NCBI GenBank assembly: GCA_965115835.1
Contig: OZ220471.1
Coordinates: 1,736,001-1,800,000, forward strand
Length of the DNA: 64,000 bases
Reading direction: 5' to 3'
Source: Foliamicus sp965115835
GTDB taxonomy: Bacteria; Pseudomonadota; Gammaproteobacteria; Steroidobacterales; Foliamicaceae
The position numbers were made by a program, and so were the translations under genes. This document shows positions 1 through 8,294 of the stretch, in pieces. The first letter of the stretch is position 1; every line of letters starts with the position of its first letter. The notes below the pieces were generated by a model, which saw only the letters and a program-made list of their open reading frames with translations, made no database searches and was not told the origin of the DNA.

Positions 1-126
1 CCCGCGCTCCAGGAAACCGTGCATGTAGCTCACGTTGCGGCCGATGGCCAGCGACGCCTCGCGCATGTTGAGCCCGCGTTCCCATAGCAGGTCGCGGATT
101 TTTTTTCGTACCGGGTCGTTTGGCAT
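1..126 (-). CDS. XRE/S24-type phage repressor, N-terminal part (cut by window edge)
   Basis: Reading the minus strand from the ATG at 126 gives 42 residues starting MPNDPVRKKIRDLLWERG and running off the window. The segment NMREASLAIGRNVSYMHGFL fits the helix-turn-helix of LexA/S24-like repressors common in alphaproteobacteria, where the C-terminal autoproteolytic domain would follow, here outside the window. It is divergent from the transfer operon at 218, with an operator-like intergenic region between. I infer that it represses that operon, itself, or both, as phage and ICE repressors of this layout do. Only the DNA-binding half can be seen, so the peptidase domain is unproven. Confidence 0.6.
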   Translation of the reverse strand, partial: MPNDPVRKKIRDLLWERGLNMREASLAIGRNVSYMHGFLERG

Positions 127-155
127 TGCAGGTCCTCGCACGGTTGTCCCGGGGG

Positions 156-197
156 ATAGCATATCGACTAACGGAAGCTATTGCAAACGATATTTGC
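156..197. promoter_or_regulatory. Divergent operator-like region with two dyads
   Basis: The 91-nt gap between the divergent repressor and transfer operon holds a perfect dyad GCAAA-CGATA-TTTGC at 183-197 and a wider dyad ATAGC (156-160) / GCTAT (177-181). The region is much more AT-rich than its surroundings. Position and symmetry suggest repressor binding over divergent promoters; no -35/-10 pair is clear enough to place. Confidence 0.35.
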
Positions 198-217
198 CGC
201 CCGTAAGGTAGCCCGCC

Positions 218-949
218 ATGAGTGATCCCGCCCTACAGTTCCGCAACGCCATACAGGCCTGGCTCGAGCGCACCGGCATCCCGCCATCGCGACTCGGCGC
301 CGCCGCCCTGGGCGATCCGTCGTTCGTGCTGCGGCTGATGCGCGGGCGCATTCCGCGCCTGGGCACGGCGGACCGGCTGCTCGCCTTCATCGGCGAGGAA
401 CCGGTCGGTCCCGCCTTCCGGGCCGAGGTCGAGGCGTTCATCGGGATCGTGCGCGCCAAGCCGTATCTGCTCGGCCTGGCCGCGACGGGCGATCCGTCGT
501 TCGTTGCGCGGCTGCGCCGGGGCGTCTCGCCCCGACTGGACACCGTGGCGCGGGTGCGCGCCTGGATGGCGGAGCACTGCAGCCCGGCCGCGCGCGATGC
601 GATCCGCGCAGCAGTGGCCGCCGCAACGGCGAGAACCGCTCCATCCGGCGCCGACCGCAACCACAGCACCCCAACTACCACTGTCAACAACAACAAAGGA
701 GACGCTTCCATGAACGGGCAACCGATGCAATATCTGGGTACGCGCGAGGCCGCGGCCTTTCTGGGGCTTTCGCCCCGCACGCTGGATCGCTACCGGGTGA
801 CCGGCGAGGGACCGGCGTTTCACAAGTTCGGGGCGCGCATTCGCTATGCGCAAGCCGACCTCGACGACTGGGCGGCGGCGCGCCGCATGACCTCGACCTC
901 CGACGATCGCCTGAGCCGCGCCTCCGGACGCATCCGGAGGGTGTCGTAA
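218..949 (+). CDS. Tandem HTH protein fused in frame to an AlpA-like HTH domain
   Basis: A 243-residue frame. Residues 1-130 hold two related units, each with the core GDPSFV.RL.RG..PRL.T, a helix-turn-helix-like repeat seen in small alphaproteobacterial regulators. After a low-complexity Thr/Asn linker, residues 165-225 form a MerR/AlpA (HTH_17) domain: YLGTREAAAFLGLSPRTLDR followed by a short wing. An internal ATG at 710 has the best Shine-Dalgarno in the area (AAAGGAGA, 695-702, 7-nt spacing), so a separate 79-aa AlpA-like protein may be made from 710-949. The stop overlaps the pilin ATG (TAATG). It probably regulates the transfer operon. It may be a genuine fusion or two genes joined by loss of a stop codon. 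Confidence 0.6.
   Translation: MSDPALQFRNAIQAWLERTGIPPSRLGAAALGDPSFVLRLMRGRIPRLGTADRLLAFIGEEPVGPAFRAEVEAFIGIVRAKPYLLGLAATGDPSFVARLRRGVSPRLDTVARVRAWMAEHCSPAARDAIRAAVAAATARTAPSGADRNHSTPTTTVNNNKGDASMNGQPMQYLGTREAAAFLGLSPRTLDRYRVTGEGPAFHKFGARIRYAQADLDDWAAARRMTSTSDDRLSRASGRIRRVS
695..712 (+). promoter_or_regulatory. Internal ribosome binding site and start for a 79-aa AlpA-like protein
   Basis: AAAGGAGA at 695-702 is followed after 7 nt by ATG at 710, inside the longer frame that starts at 218 and in phase with it. This allows the AlpA-like domain to be made alone, in excess of the full-length protein. Confidence 0.5.
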
Positions 950-1299
950 TGCGCTGTGCGCGGAGAAACAGGATCATTGCGGCCCTCCCTGAGAACATCC
1001 GCGCGCCGGCGGCCCTGACCGTTCCGGTTCTGACCGTTTCGATTCTGTCGCTGGTCTTCGGCGCCGATACGGCGCTGGCCTCGTCGGACACGACGTTTCA
1101 GGGACCGCTGAACACGGTGAAGAACATCGTCGGGGGCACCGGCGGGCAGCTTGCGGCGGCCCTTGCGGTGGGCGCGGCGCTGGTCGGCTCGGTGATGCGT
1201 TTCAACACCCAGCAGTTGCTCGGCGCGGTCGGCGTCGGTATCGCGGCGGGCGCCGGCGTGGCCATCGTCACCGGTCTGGTCGGCACGGCGATCGTCTGA
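949..1299 (+). CDS. traA: F-type conjugative pilin precursor TraA
   Basis: 116 residues. A long signal/leader (residues 1-44) ends ALA before SSDTTF, leaving a mature protein of about 70 residues. That part has two hydrophobic helices separated by MRFNTQQ, which is the size and layout of F/VirB2 pilins. First structural gene of the transfer operon, directly before traL, as in F. The start overlaps the upstream stop and has GGAGGG ahead of it; the stop overlaps the traL ATG (TGATG). The mature subunit would be stored in the inner membrane and polymerised into the conjugative pilus. Assigned by layout and position more than by residue identity. Confidence 0.75.
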   Translation: MRCARRNRIIAALPENIRAPAALTVPVLTVSILSLVFGADTALASSDTTFQGPLNTVKNIVGGTGGQLAAALAVGAALVGSVMRFNTQQLLGAVGVGIAAGAGVAIVTGLVGTAIV

Positions 1300-1598
1300 T
1301 GACGGCGAACGACACCGCGCGGTACGCCATTCCCCGGCGTCTCGACGATCCCGAGCGCTGGCTGTTCTGGACCGCGGACGAAGCGGCGGCGCTGCTGGGT
1401 CCGGCGTTGCTCGGGCTGGCCGCCAACGCCTTCGTCGCGGGTCTCGTGGCCGGCGTCGGGGGCTGGCTGCTGCTGCGCCGGATCAAGCGCGGGGGCGGCG
1501 CCGATGTCGTGCGCTGCGCGCTGTACTGGTTCCTGCCGGACTTTGCGCTGCGGCTGGCCGCCATGCCGCCGAGCCATGTCCGCCGCTACCTGGGTTGA
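1299..1598 (+). CDS. traL: Conjugative transfer protein TraL
   Basis: 99 residues. It begins with YAIPRRLDDPERWLFWTADE, the typical opening of F-type TraL, followed by a hydrophobic hairpin (residues 33-55) and a basic turn LLRRIKRG. TraL is a small inner-membrane VirB3-like subunit acting in pilus assembly with TraE, TraB and the TraC ATPase. It overlaps traA by one base, and traE follows at once. Length and order match F. Confidence 0.85.
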   Translation: MTANDTARYAIPRRLDDPERWLFWTADEAAALLGPALLGLAANAFVAGLVAGVGGWLLLRRIKRGGGADVVRCALYWFLPDFALRLAAMPPSHVRRYLG

Positions 1599-1603
1599 AC
1601 GCC

Positions 1604-2161
1604 ATGCGCCGGGACGTTCGGGACGCCGAGAACCGCAGGACTCGCGATGCGCGACTGGCGCTGGCGGTTCTGCTGGTGCTGTCGCTGCTCGCCAATCTGG
1701 CGCTGTCGGTGGGCCTTGCCGGTCGCGAGGCGGTGACGGTGCTGGTGCCGGCGGTTTCCGGGCCGGTGTGGGAGGTGGGCGGCAGCTGGGCGGGCCGGCG
1801 CTACCTGGAGGACGCGGCGCGCACGGCGGCGGTGACGCTGCTGACACTGACGCCGGAGAACGCCGGGCATGTGCGCGAGGCGGCGGCGCGGATGAGCGCG
1901 GCCGAAGCGCGGGGCGCCATCGGCGCCTGGGTAGCGGCGGAGGCCGGGCGCATGGCCCGCAGGGATCTGTCGAGCGCGTTCTATCCGCGGCGCATCGACG
2001 CCGACCCCGGGACGCTGACGGTCGAGGTGCGGGGCGAACTCGCCACCTGGATCGGGCGCGAGGAGTCCGCTCGCCAGCGCAAGGCTTACCGACTGGTCTT
2101 TCGTGTCGACGGCGGGCGTTTGGGATTGCTGCGGTTCGAGGACCTGGAGGACGAACGATGA
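1604..2161 (+). CDS. traE: Conjugative transfer protein TraE
   Basis: 185 residues from the ATG at 1604; a TTG at 1595 overlapping the traL stop would add three residues. One N-terminal transmembrane helix (LALAVLLVLSLLANLALSVG) is followed by a periplasmic domain. The C-terminal part RKAYRLVFRVDGGRLGLLRF is typical of the VirB8-like TraE fold. TraE is a bitopic inner-membrane component of the core complex. It is flanked by traL and traK, with an ATGA overlap into traK. Confidence 0.85.
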   Translation: MRRDVRDAENRRTRDARLALAVLLVLSLLANLALSVGLAGREAVTVLVPAVSGPVWEVGGSWAGRRYLEDAARTAAVTLLTLTPENAGHVREAAARMSAAEARGAIGAWVAAEAGRMARRDLSSAFYPRRIDADPGTLTVEVRGELATWIGREESARQRKAYRLVFRVDGGRLGLLRFEDLEDER

Positions 2162-3045
2162 CGACGACCCGATCGGGGCGGCGTGGCAGCTGCGCGCTGG
2201 CCGCCGCCTTTCTGTTGAAGCTGTATGCGGGCCTTGCCGCGGGCGAACCGGCGGCGGGCGCGCGGATCCTGGAGGCTGCCGACCACGCTGAACTGACCGC
2301 CACGATGTCGGCGGACGGGGTGGTTCGGGTAGCGCTGCTGGACGACCGGATTGTGCGGGTGATCCGCGCGCCGGGCGGGTTCGCGGTGGAACACGATCCG
2401 GATGCGGGCGATCTGTATCTGAGTCGCCTGCCGGAGCCTGCCGCCCCCCGAGGGTCTGACAACCCTCGGGGGTCTACCGTCCCTCAGGAGTCTGTTGCCG
2501 CTCAGGGGTTTGCCGCCCCTCAGGGGCTTGCCGTCCCTCAGGGACCTGCGTCGCAGGCGGCGCTGTTTATCGGTTCCGAGAAAGGCCGGACCTATCGTCT
2601 GGCGCTGACCCCCGTTGCGGGCGGTCCGGTGCAGATCCTGATCCGCAATGCGGGCACACAAAACGAGGATCCGGCGCCGCCCGTGCCCGAGGCAGACCGC
2701 ATGGCGGCCATCGCCGGGTTGATCCGGGCGGTGGCGGGGGAAGAACCCCCTGAAGGCCATGCGGTCGAACCAGCCGTTCTCGATCCTGCCGCCAACGGCG
2801 CCATCGTTCCGCTTTCGGTCTGGCGTGGGCCGCGCTACGAGGCGGCAGCGCTCGCGCTGGATGCCGGCGCTCCGTCGAGCGCTCCGGAGTTGGCCGCGCA
2901 GTTGGGGCCGGATGTCGCGGCGGTATGGATCGTATCTGCGAGCAACGGGGCTGCGGCCGGCAATCCGGTGACAGGCCGCTTCGCTGTCGGCCGCGACGCG
3001 GCAGATCGCGTGGCGGTGGTTGTGCGCGAGGTACGCGAGCGATGA
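2158..3045 (+). CDS. traK: Conjugative transfer secretin-like protein TraK
   Basis: 295 residues with a signal peptide (RRGSCALAAAFLLKLYAGLAAG). Position between traE and traB, together with the periplasmic beta-rich sequence, fits TraK, the VirB9-like outer-membrane core component. The middle (residues ~97-137) is not family-like: a low-complexity stretch of PQG/PRG-type repeats encoded by hairpin-forming DNA (perfect arms at 2445-2455 and 2462-2472). The start ATG at 2158 overlaps the traE stop. Confidence 0.75.
   Translation: MTTTRSGRRGSCALAAAFLLKLYAGLAAGEPAAGARILEAADHAELTATMSADGVVRVALLDDRIVRVIRAPGGFAVEHDPDAGDLYLSRLPEPAAPRGSDNPRGSTVPQESVAAQGFAAPQGLAVPQGPASQAALFIGSEKGRTYRLALTPVAGGPVQILIRNAGTQNEDPAPPVPEADRMAAIAGLIRAVAGEEPPEGHAVEPAVLDPAANGAIVPLSVWRGPRYEAAALALDAGAPSSAPELAAQLGPDVAAVWIVSASNGAAAGNPVTGRFAVGRDAADRVAVVVREVRER
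2445..2540. repeat. Hairpin and imperfect 18-nt repeats inside traK
   Basis: A perfect 11-bp inverted repeat (CCCCCGAGGGT 2445-2455, complement 2462-2472) is followed by repeated GCC-CCTCAGGGG-type units, each itself self-complementary. All stay in frame and encode a Pro/Gly/Gln-rich linker. Confidence 0.65.
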
Positions 3046-4364
3046 AGCGCGAGAAGCGCGAGAAGCCCGATACGGCCCGCCCGCGCCCGGCGGGGTCCGA
3101 TGCGCCGGACGGCGGCGCCCGGCAGGTGCGCAGCCGCCAGATCCTGCTGTTCTCGGCAGTGGCGGCGGCAGCGCTGGTCGCGATTGCGGTCTGGCTGTTC
3201 GGTTCCGGCGACAAGGCGCCTGTGTCCGGTGCGGGCATTGCCGCGGAAGTGGCGGGCCCCGACACGGCGGAGGACACCTGGACGCGGCGCTCGGAGGGGC
3301 GCATCGGCACGCTGGAGGCGGATCTGCGCGAGTTGCGCCAGGCCAACCGCAGCCTCGCCGAAGAGAACCGCAGGCTGCTCGAAAAGATCGACAGCAACGC
3401 TGATGAGGCGAAGGCCGTCATCGACCGTCTCACAGCGGCGCTCGGCGACCGTCTGGCGGCGGAGCCGTTGGAGCCGGACGCGCCATTCGCCGATGTGTTT
3501 GCGCCGGAGGGCGCTTCGCGCGGCGCTGTATCCCGCCCGAACGGCGACGCCGGCGATCCCGCTGCTGGCGATTCTGCCACTGGTGGTCCCGCCACCGGCG
3601 GTCCCGCTGCAGCGCGGTCGCTCCTGATCGAGCGCTTTTCGCTCGACGAGCCGGCCTTCCGGGAACAGCAGAAAGAACATGCCCGTCCGCTGTCGGTCTG
3701 GTTGCCCGCCGGCAGTCACGCCAAAGCGGTGGTGATCGCCGGTGTGGATGCGTCCGCCGGGGTGGCCTCGCAGGGCGACCCGCGCCCGGTGCTGTTGCGG
3801 ATTACCGGTCCCGCATGGACCGCGGCGGAGGACGGCGCGGCGCAGACGGTCGATCTCGACGGCTGCACGGTCACCGGCGCGGCCTACGGCGATCTGTCTT
3901 CGGAGAAGGTCTACGCGCGGCTGCGCACGCTCACCTGCTCGGGAGACGAGCCCGGCACGGTGGTGGAGACCGGAGTCGCGGGGTTCGTCGCCGGCGCCGG
4001 CAAGGTCGGCGTTCGCGGCCCCGTCGTGAGCCGCGAGGGCGCGCTGGTGGAGAAGGCGTTCTTCGCGGGTCTGGTCTCGGGCGTCGGCCAGGGCGTGGCG
4101 GGCGCGTTCGCGCCCCGTGCGGTGGCGGGTTCCGGCGACGAGACGGTCGCCAACACCGGTATTGACGAGATCGGTCGCGCCGGCATCGGCGCCGGGGCGT
4201 CTTCGGCGGGGCGGCGGGTCTCCGACTACCTGATCCGGCGCGCCGAGCAGTACCAGCCGGTGATCCAGCTGATGGCCGGCACGGCAGTAACCGTGGTGTT
4301 TCTTGAGGGCACGCGGCTCGACGGCCGGCCCGACACACAAGGCTCGAAGGAGAACGAACGATGA
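3042..4364 (+). CDS. traB: Conjugative transfer protein TraB (VirB10-like)
   Basis: 440 residues from the ATG at 3042 (ATGA overlap with traK). Order: basic cytoplasmic N-terminus, one transmembrane helix (ILLFSAVAAAALVAIAVWLF, about residues 32-51), a coiled coil with LRELRQANRSLAEENRRLLE (about 88-107), a Gly/Ala/Pro linker of GGPATGGPAA type, then the VirB10-like beta-barrel domain. The part from KAVVIAGVDASAGVASQGDP to the C-terminal YQPVIQLMAGTAVTVVFLEG is characteristic. TraB spans the envelope and links the inner-membrane platform to the TraK/TraV outer ring. Size is close to F TraB (475 aa). Confidence 0.88.
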   Translation: MKREKREKPDTARPRPAGSDAPDGGARQVRSRQILLFSAVAAAALVAIAVWLFGSGDKAPVSGAGIAAEVAGPDTAEDTWTRRSEGRIGTLEADLRELRQANRSLAEENRRLLEKIDSNADEAKAVIDRLTAALGDRLAAEPLEPDAPFADVFAPEGASRGAVSRPNGDAGDPAAGDSATGGPATGGPAAARSLLIERFSLDEPAFREQQKEHARPLSVWLPAGSHAKAVVIAGVDASAGVASQGDPRPVLLRITGPAWTAAEDGAAQTVDLDGCTVTGAAYGDLSSEKVYARLRTLTCSGDEPGTVVETGVAGFVAGAGKVGVRGPVVSREGALVEKAFFAGLVSGVGQGVAGAFAPRAVAGSGDETVANTGIDEIGRAGIGAGASSAGRRVSDYLIRRAEQYQPVIQLMAGTAVTVVFLEGTRLDGRPDTQGSKENER

Positions 4365-4912
4365 CGGTTGGAGACCTGAACACGACCCGGCGCGCACTGG
4401 CGCCGGCGATGGCGGCTGCGTTGACGCTTGCGGGCTGCACTGCGACGCACATCGGCGAGGAGTGGCAGTGTCCGCTCGCCCAGGGCGCGCACTGCGTAAG
4501 CGTCGCCGCGGCGGATCCCATGGCGAGGCGCCCTGCGATGGGCGGGGACCGGACGGCGGAGCATGGCGGGACAAGGACGGTTCTTCCGGCTTCCGTATCC
4601 CTGCGTTCCGCCACGCCTGATATACCCATGAAAGCGTCCCGTGACGGGGGACGCGGCTGCGACAAGTCGAAAAACTCCGCGCCGACACACAATGCGCCGG
4701 ACCCCGCTGCGGGCGTTCCGGCTGCCGGCGAGCAAGCAGACGGGGGCGCCCCCTCCTGCGCCGCAGGCGAACCGCTCCCCGACGCCAGCCTGCGCCGGCC
4801 CGAGACGATTGCGCGGGTGTGGATCGCGCCGCATGTGGACGCTGGCGGCGTCTACCGCGAGGCGTCGTGGGTGCGCATCGTGGTCGCGTCCGCGGCCTGG
4901 AGGACGCGGTAA
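4361..4912 (+). CDS. traV: Conjugative transfer lipoprotein TraV
   Basis: 183 residues. The signal peptide ends with a lipobox LAGC (Cys about residue 26), and the start of the mature protein (EEWQCPL) is TraV-like. The C-terminal region RVWIAPHVDAGGVYREASWVRIVV is the conserved part of TraV, the VirB7-like lipoprotein ring of the outer-membrane core. The middle contains a perfect 7-bp hairpin (GCGTCCC / GGGACGC) and variable sequence, like the neighbouring genes. Overlaps traB by 4 nt and traC by 1 nt. Confidence 0.82.
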   Translation: MTVGDLNTTRRALAPAMAAALTLAGCTATHIGEEWQCPLAQGAHCVSVAAADPMARRPAMGGDRTAEHGGTRTVLPASVSLRSATPDIPMKASRDGGRGCDKSKNSAPTHNAPDPAAGVPAAGEQADGGAPSCAAGEPLPDASLRRPETIARVWIAPHVDAGGVYREASWVRIVVASAAWRTR

Positions 4913-7560
4913 TGCCGGGGCGGCTGGCGGGCCTGTTCGAGGGGCCGGCGGGGCTTGAGCCCTGGACGCCGCCGGAGGTTCCCGCGGCGCTGCATGCGCT
5001 GTTGCCCTGGCGCGCGTTCGACGAGGCCACGGAGTTGTACGTCAACGCTTCGAGCGTCGGGTTCGTGATCGAAGTCCCGCCGTTTGCGGGGATCGACGCC
5101 GAGACCCTGGGCGCGCTTGAGGGCACACTGGCGGACGCGGCGCCGGAACGCTGCGCGGTACAGGTCATTCACTGGGCGAGTCCGAGGTTCGGGGCGGCGC
5201 TCGAAGCCTGGGGCGCGCCGCGGCGCAGCGCCGGTCCGGTGCAGGCCGCGATGCGCGAGCGCCGCGAGCGGCTGCTGTCTCCCGCCGGCTGGCGCCCGCT
5301 GCATCCGGGCGGGCCGCCCTTCACGCTGAGGGACTACCGGGTGTTCGTCTGCGCGGCGCTGGCCGGGTCGCCGGGACCGGCGTCCGAGACCGCGCTCGGC
5401 GGGTTCCGGCGCGCGCTCGAAGGCACTCTGGCCTCCGCCGGCGCGACAGCGAGGCGGCTGGACCCCGACGGACTGCTCTCGCTCGCCGCCGAACTCGTTG
5501 CGCCCGACAGGACCGGAAACCGGGACAACGGGCTGTCTCTGGACAGCGGGTTGTCCCGTCCGCTGCGGCGCTGGTCGCCCCGCGATCCGCTGCACCGCCA
5601 GTGCGCCGCCCCCGGACGGGCGCTCACCGTCGCGCCGACGGGACTGGCGTTCCACCATCCCGACGGGGCCGATGTGGTGGTGCGGGTGCTCACCGCAACG
5701 GCTTTCCCGGAAGTCTGGCCGGGCTGGCGCGGCAACGCGCTCATCGGCGACTTCCACCGCGAGTTCCTGCAGCCGGGCTGCCCGGCGCTGACCTGCCTGA
5801 CGATCGTCACCGGCGACGAGGCCGCCGGCGAGCGCGCCTTTCTGAAGGCGGCGCGCGCGACCCAGCAGGCCGGCACCGGCATCGCCCGCTATCTGCCGGG
5901 GTTGCCGGAGAAGGCCCGCGACTGGCGGTTCGTGACCGAACGGCTCAAGGACGGCGAGCGTCTGATGCGCGCCTGTTACACGGTGGCGGTCTACGCCCCG
6001 CTCGACGCCATCGACGAGGCTGAACAGGCGGTGCGCGCGATCTACCACGGCCAGGGCTGGCGAATGGCCGCCGAACGCTACCTGCAACTGCCCCTGTGGC
6101 TTGCCGGGCTGCCGATGGTTCCGGCGGGCGGCCTGACCGGGGACCTCGAGCGCATGGGCCGCATGAAGACCCTGCTCACGTCCTCGGCGATCAACCTTGC
6201 GCCGTGGCACGGCGAGTGGCGCGGCCAGCCGGTCTCGCCCGACACGCCCCCGGCGCTGCTGCTGATCGGGCGGCGCGGCCAGCCCGCCGGCTGGTCGCCG
6301 TTCGCCAACGAAGCCGGCAACTACAACGTCGCGGTCACCGGCAAGTCCGGCTCGGGCAAGTCGGTGCTGATGCAGGAACTGGTGGCCGGCATCGTCGGCG
6401 CCAGCGGCGAGGCCGTGGTCATCGACGACGGCCGCTCGTTCCAGCATGCCGCCGAGGCGCTGGGCGGGACGTTCATCGCGTTCGGCCGGGACGCGGCGCG
6501 GCTGAACCCCTTCGCCATGATCGACGCGGAAACCGCGAGCCGCGACGGCGACTATCGCGAGGAGTGTTTTGCGATGCTCGCCGGCGTGCTCTCGCGCATG
6601 TGCCGCCGGCGCGGGTCCATCGACGACATCGAGGCGGCGCTCATCCACGAGGCCATCGCCGCCGCATGGGACGAGGCCGCAAGCAGCGCATCCGCCTGCG
6701 GCCAAGCCGGCGACACCGCCGATCTGGCGGCAGTGCGCCGGCATCTCGAAGCGCGCGGGGACCGGCGCGCCGGCGACCTCGCCACGGCGCTCGGCCCCTG
6801 GTGTCCGGGCGGGGCGATGGGCCGGCTGTTCGAGGGCGGTTCGGTCCCGGATCTGGACCGCTCGGTCACCGTGTTCGAGCTGGCCGAACTCAAGGGCCGG
6901 GGCGACCTGCAGGCGGTGGTGCTGATGCTGGTGGTGTTCCTTGCCACCCAGCGCATGTATCACGGCGAGCGCACGCGCGCCAAAGCGATCGTCATCGACG
7001 AGGCCTGGGACCTGCTCTCGGGCGAGGACAGCCGCGCCTTTCTGGAAGGCGCGGCGCGGCGCGCGCGCAAGTATCGCGGCGCGCTGGTCACCGGTACGCA
7101 GTCGGTCAACGACTACTACGCGAACCCGGCGGCTCGGGCCGCCTGGGAGAACTCCGACTGGGTGATCTTCCTGGCGCAGAAGGACGAGTCGGTGGAACTG
7201 CTCAAGTCCGAAAAGCGCATTCACTGCGATCCGGGCATGGAGCAGGCGCTGAAGAGCCTGACCACTTCCGGGGGGCGGTTCGCGGAACTGGTGCTGCACG
7301 GTCCGGACGGCTGGCGGGTGGCGCGTCTGGCGCTCGATCCGTGGTCGGTGGCGCTGTATTCCTCGCGCGGCCCGGCGTTCGCCGAGGTCGAGCGGCTCAA
7401 GGCTGGGGGACTCTCGACCGTGGAGGCCATCGACCGCCTCGCCGGTGCAGACCGGCCCACGGTCGAAGAGGCGCCGGGCGATGCTAAACCCGCGAGTGTC
7501 AGAAACCCGGTGGATGAAATCGCCTCGCAACGCAACGACGGACAAGGAGAACGCGAATGA
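4912..7560 (+). CDS. traC: Type IV secretion ATPase TraC
   Basis: 882 residues. The N-terminal TraC/VirB4 domain is followed by a AAA+ core: Walker A GKSGSGKS at residues 477-484 and Walker B VIDEAWDLL around residues 694-702, then RRARKYRGALVTGTQSVNDY, a typical VirB4 segment. The ATPase powers pilus assembly from the cytoplasmic face of the inner membrane. The start ATG at 4912 overlaps the traV stop. At 5521-5558 the gene carries a nested perfect hairpin coding for a linker (about residues 204-216) that is not expected in the family. Size is close to F TraC (875 aa). Confidence 0.95.
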   Translation: MPGRLAGLFEGPAGLEPWTPPEVPAALHALLPWRAFDEATELYVNASSVGFVIEVPPFAGIDAETLGALEGTLADAAPERCAVQVIHWASPRFGAALEAWGAPRRSAGPVQAAMRERRERLLSPAGWRPLHPGGPPFTLRDYRVFVCAALAGSPGPASETALGGFRRALEGTLASAGATARRLDPDGLLSLAAELVAPDRTGNRDNGLSLDSGLSRPLRRWSPRDPLHRQCAAPGRALTVAPTGLAFHHPDGADVVVRVLTATAFPEVWPGWRGNALIGDFHREFLQPGCPALTCLTIVTGDEAAGERAFLKAARATQQAGTGIARYLPGLPEKARDWRFVTERLKDGERLMRACYTVAVYAPLDAIDEAEQAVRAIYHGQGWRMAAERYLQLPLWLAGLPMVPAGGLTGDLERMGRMKTLLTSSAINLAPWHGEWRGQPVSPDTPPALLLIGRRGQPAGWSPFANEAGNYNVAVTGKSGSGKSVLMQELVAGIVGASGEAVVIDDGRSFQHAAEALGGTFIAFGRDAARLNPFAMIDAETASRDGDYREECFAMLAGVLSRMCRRRGSIDDIEAALIHEAIAAAWDEAASSASACGQAGDTADLAAVRRHLEARGDRRAGDLATALGPWCPGGAMGRLFEGGSVPDLDRSVTVFELAELKGRGDLQAVVLMLVVFLATQRMYHGERTRAKAIVIDEAWDLLSGEDSRAFLEGAARRARKYRGALVTGTQSVNDYYANPAARAAWENSDWVIFLAQKDESVELLKSEKRIHCDPGMEQALKSLTTSGGRFAELVLHGPDGWRVARLALDPWSVALYSSRGPAFAEVERLKAGGLSTVEAIDRLAGADRPTVEEAPGDAKPASVRNPVDEIASQRNDGQGERE
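5521..5558. repeat. Nested hairpin inside traC
   Basis: Outer arms CGGGACAAC (5521-5529) and GTTGTCCCG (5550-5558) are perfect; inner arms GCTGTC (5532-5537) and GACAGC (5542-5547) are also perfect. The insertion is in frame and falls in the N-terminal domain of TraC. Confidence 0.7.
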
Positions 7561-8294
7561 ACGCATCCGGAACCGGACGCGCCCGCAGCAGGATCGGGCC
7601 GGACAGGCAATCTGCACGGCGGCGGCTGGTCTGGCCGGGCGATCCCGCCACGCGGGCGGGCGCCGGGCTGACGGCTGAAGATGTCGATTTCGAGGCGCTG
7701 GCCCTTGTGCTGGCGAACACCTGTCGCTGGGGCGGGCGCACACGCCGGTTCTGGTCCGTTGCGCAGCGCGCCGTCGTGACGAGCGAAGCCGTCGAGGCGC
7801 TCGCCGGTCCGGCGCCGGAAGAGCGCCGCACCCTGGCGCTGGAGGCGCTGCTCGCCGGCGCGAGGGTCGCCTGGACGGGCGCGAAGGACACGGCCGCTCC
7901 CGCTTCGGCAAAAGCCGTCGCGCGAGCGAAACGCGACCGCGCGGCCATCGACCGCGCCGTGCGCGAAGCGGCCGGACTCGAAGGCGAGCCCACATCCGAA
8001 CAGGCCGATCTGCTGCGCTTCGTCGCGCGCATGACCGACGCCGCCGAGCGGCGCGACTTCCCGGACGCCGGGATCGATCCCGCCGCCGGTGTTGCGTTCC
8101 CGCCGCTGAAGCGCCGCCTCCGCCCGGTCGGGCCGGACCGCGCCGCGCAGCTGTGGCTGAAACGCTGGCGTGAACTCACCGGGCTGCCCGCCGGCGCGGA
8201 ACCACTCGCGGGCGCAAACCCCGGCCCTTCCACACCCCTTGCCGAACAGGAGGACTGCGATGTCGCGCATCTGGCGAAGAACCCACCGGAGTAA
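7557..8294 (+). CDS. Degenerate HD-phosphohydrolase-like protein in the transfer operon
   Basis: 245 residues. LTAEDVDFEALALVLANTCR followed by WGGRTRRFWSVAQRAVVTS tracks the start of the YfbR/COG1896-type phosphohydrolases found in phages and mobile elements (pattern DV-I-DIAHALS-CRFNGHTR-FYSVAEH). The metal-binding residues look lost: the first His (VAEH) is Arg, and the HD pair expected in ALLHDA is replaced by ALLAGA. Only the late acidic position (MTDAAERRDF) may remain. I infer a non-catalytic derivative, perhaps structural or nucleotide-sensing. It overlaps traC by 4 nt and sits before trbI. The fold call comes from motif spacing remembered from the family, not from an alignment. Confidence 0.55.
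   Translation: MNASGTGRARSRIGPDRQSARRRLVWPGDPATRAGAGLTAEDVDFEALALVLANTCRWGGRTRRFWSVAQRAVVTSEAVEALAGPAPEERRTLALEALLAGARVAWTGAKDTAAPASAKAVARAKRDRAAIDRAVREAAGLEGEPTSEQADLLRFVARMTDAAERRDFPDAGIDPAAGVAFPPLKRRLRPVGPDRAAQLWLKRWRELTGLPAGAEPLAGANPGPSTPLAEQEDCDVAHLAKNPPE

Noticed and set aside
4852..7995. Minus-strand open frame of 1047 codons opposite traC
   Set aside because: Shadow of traC; low-complexity composition and no motifs.
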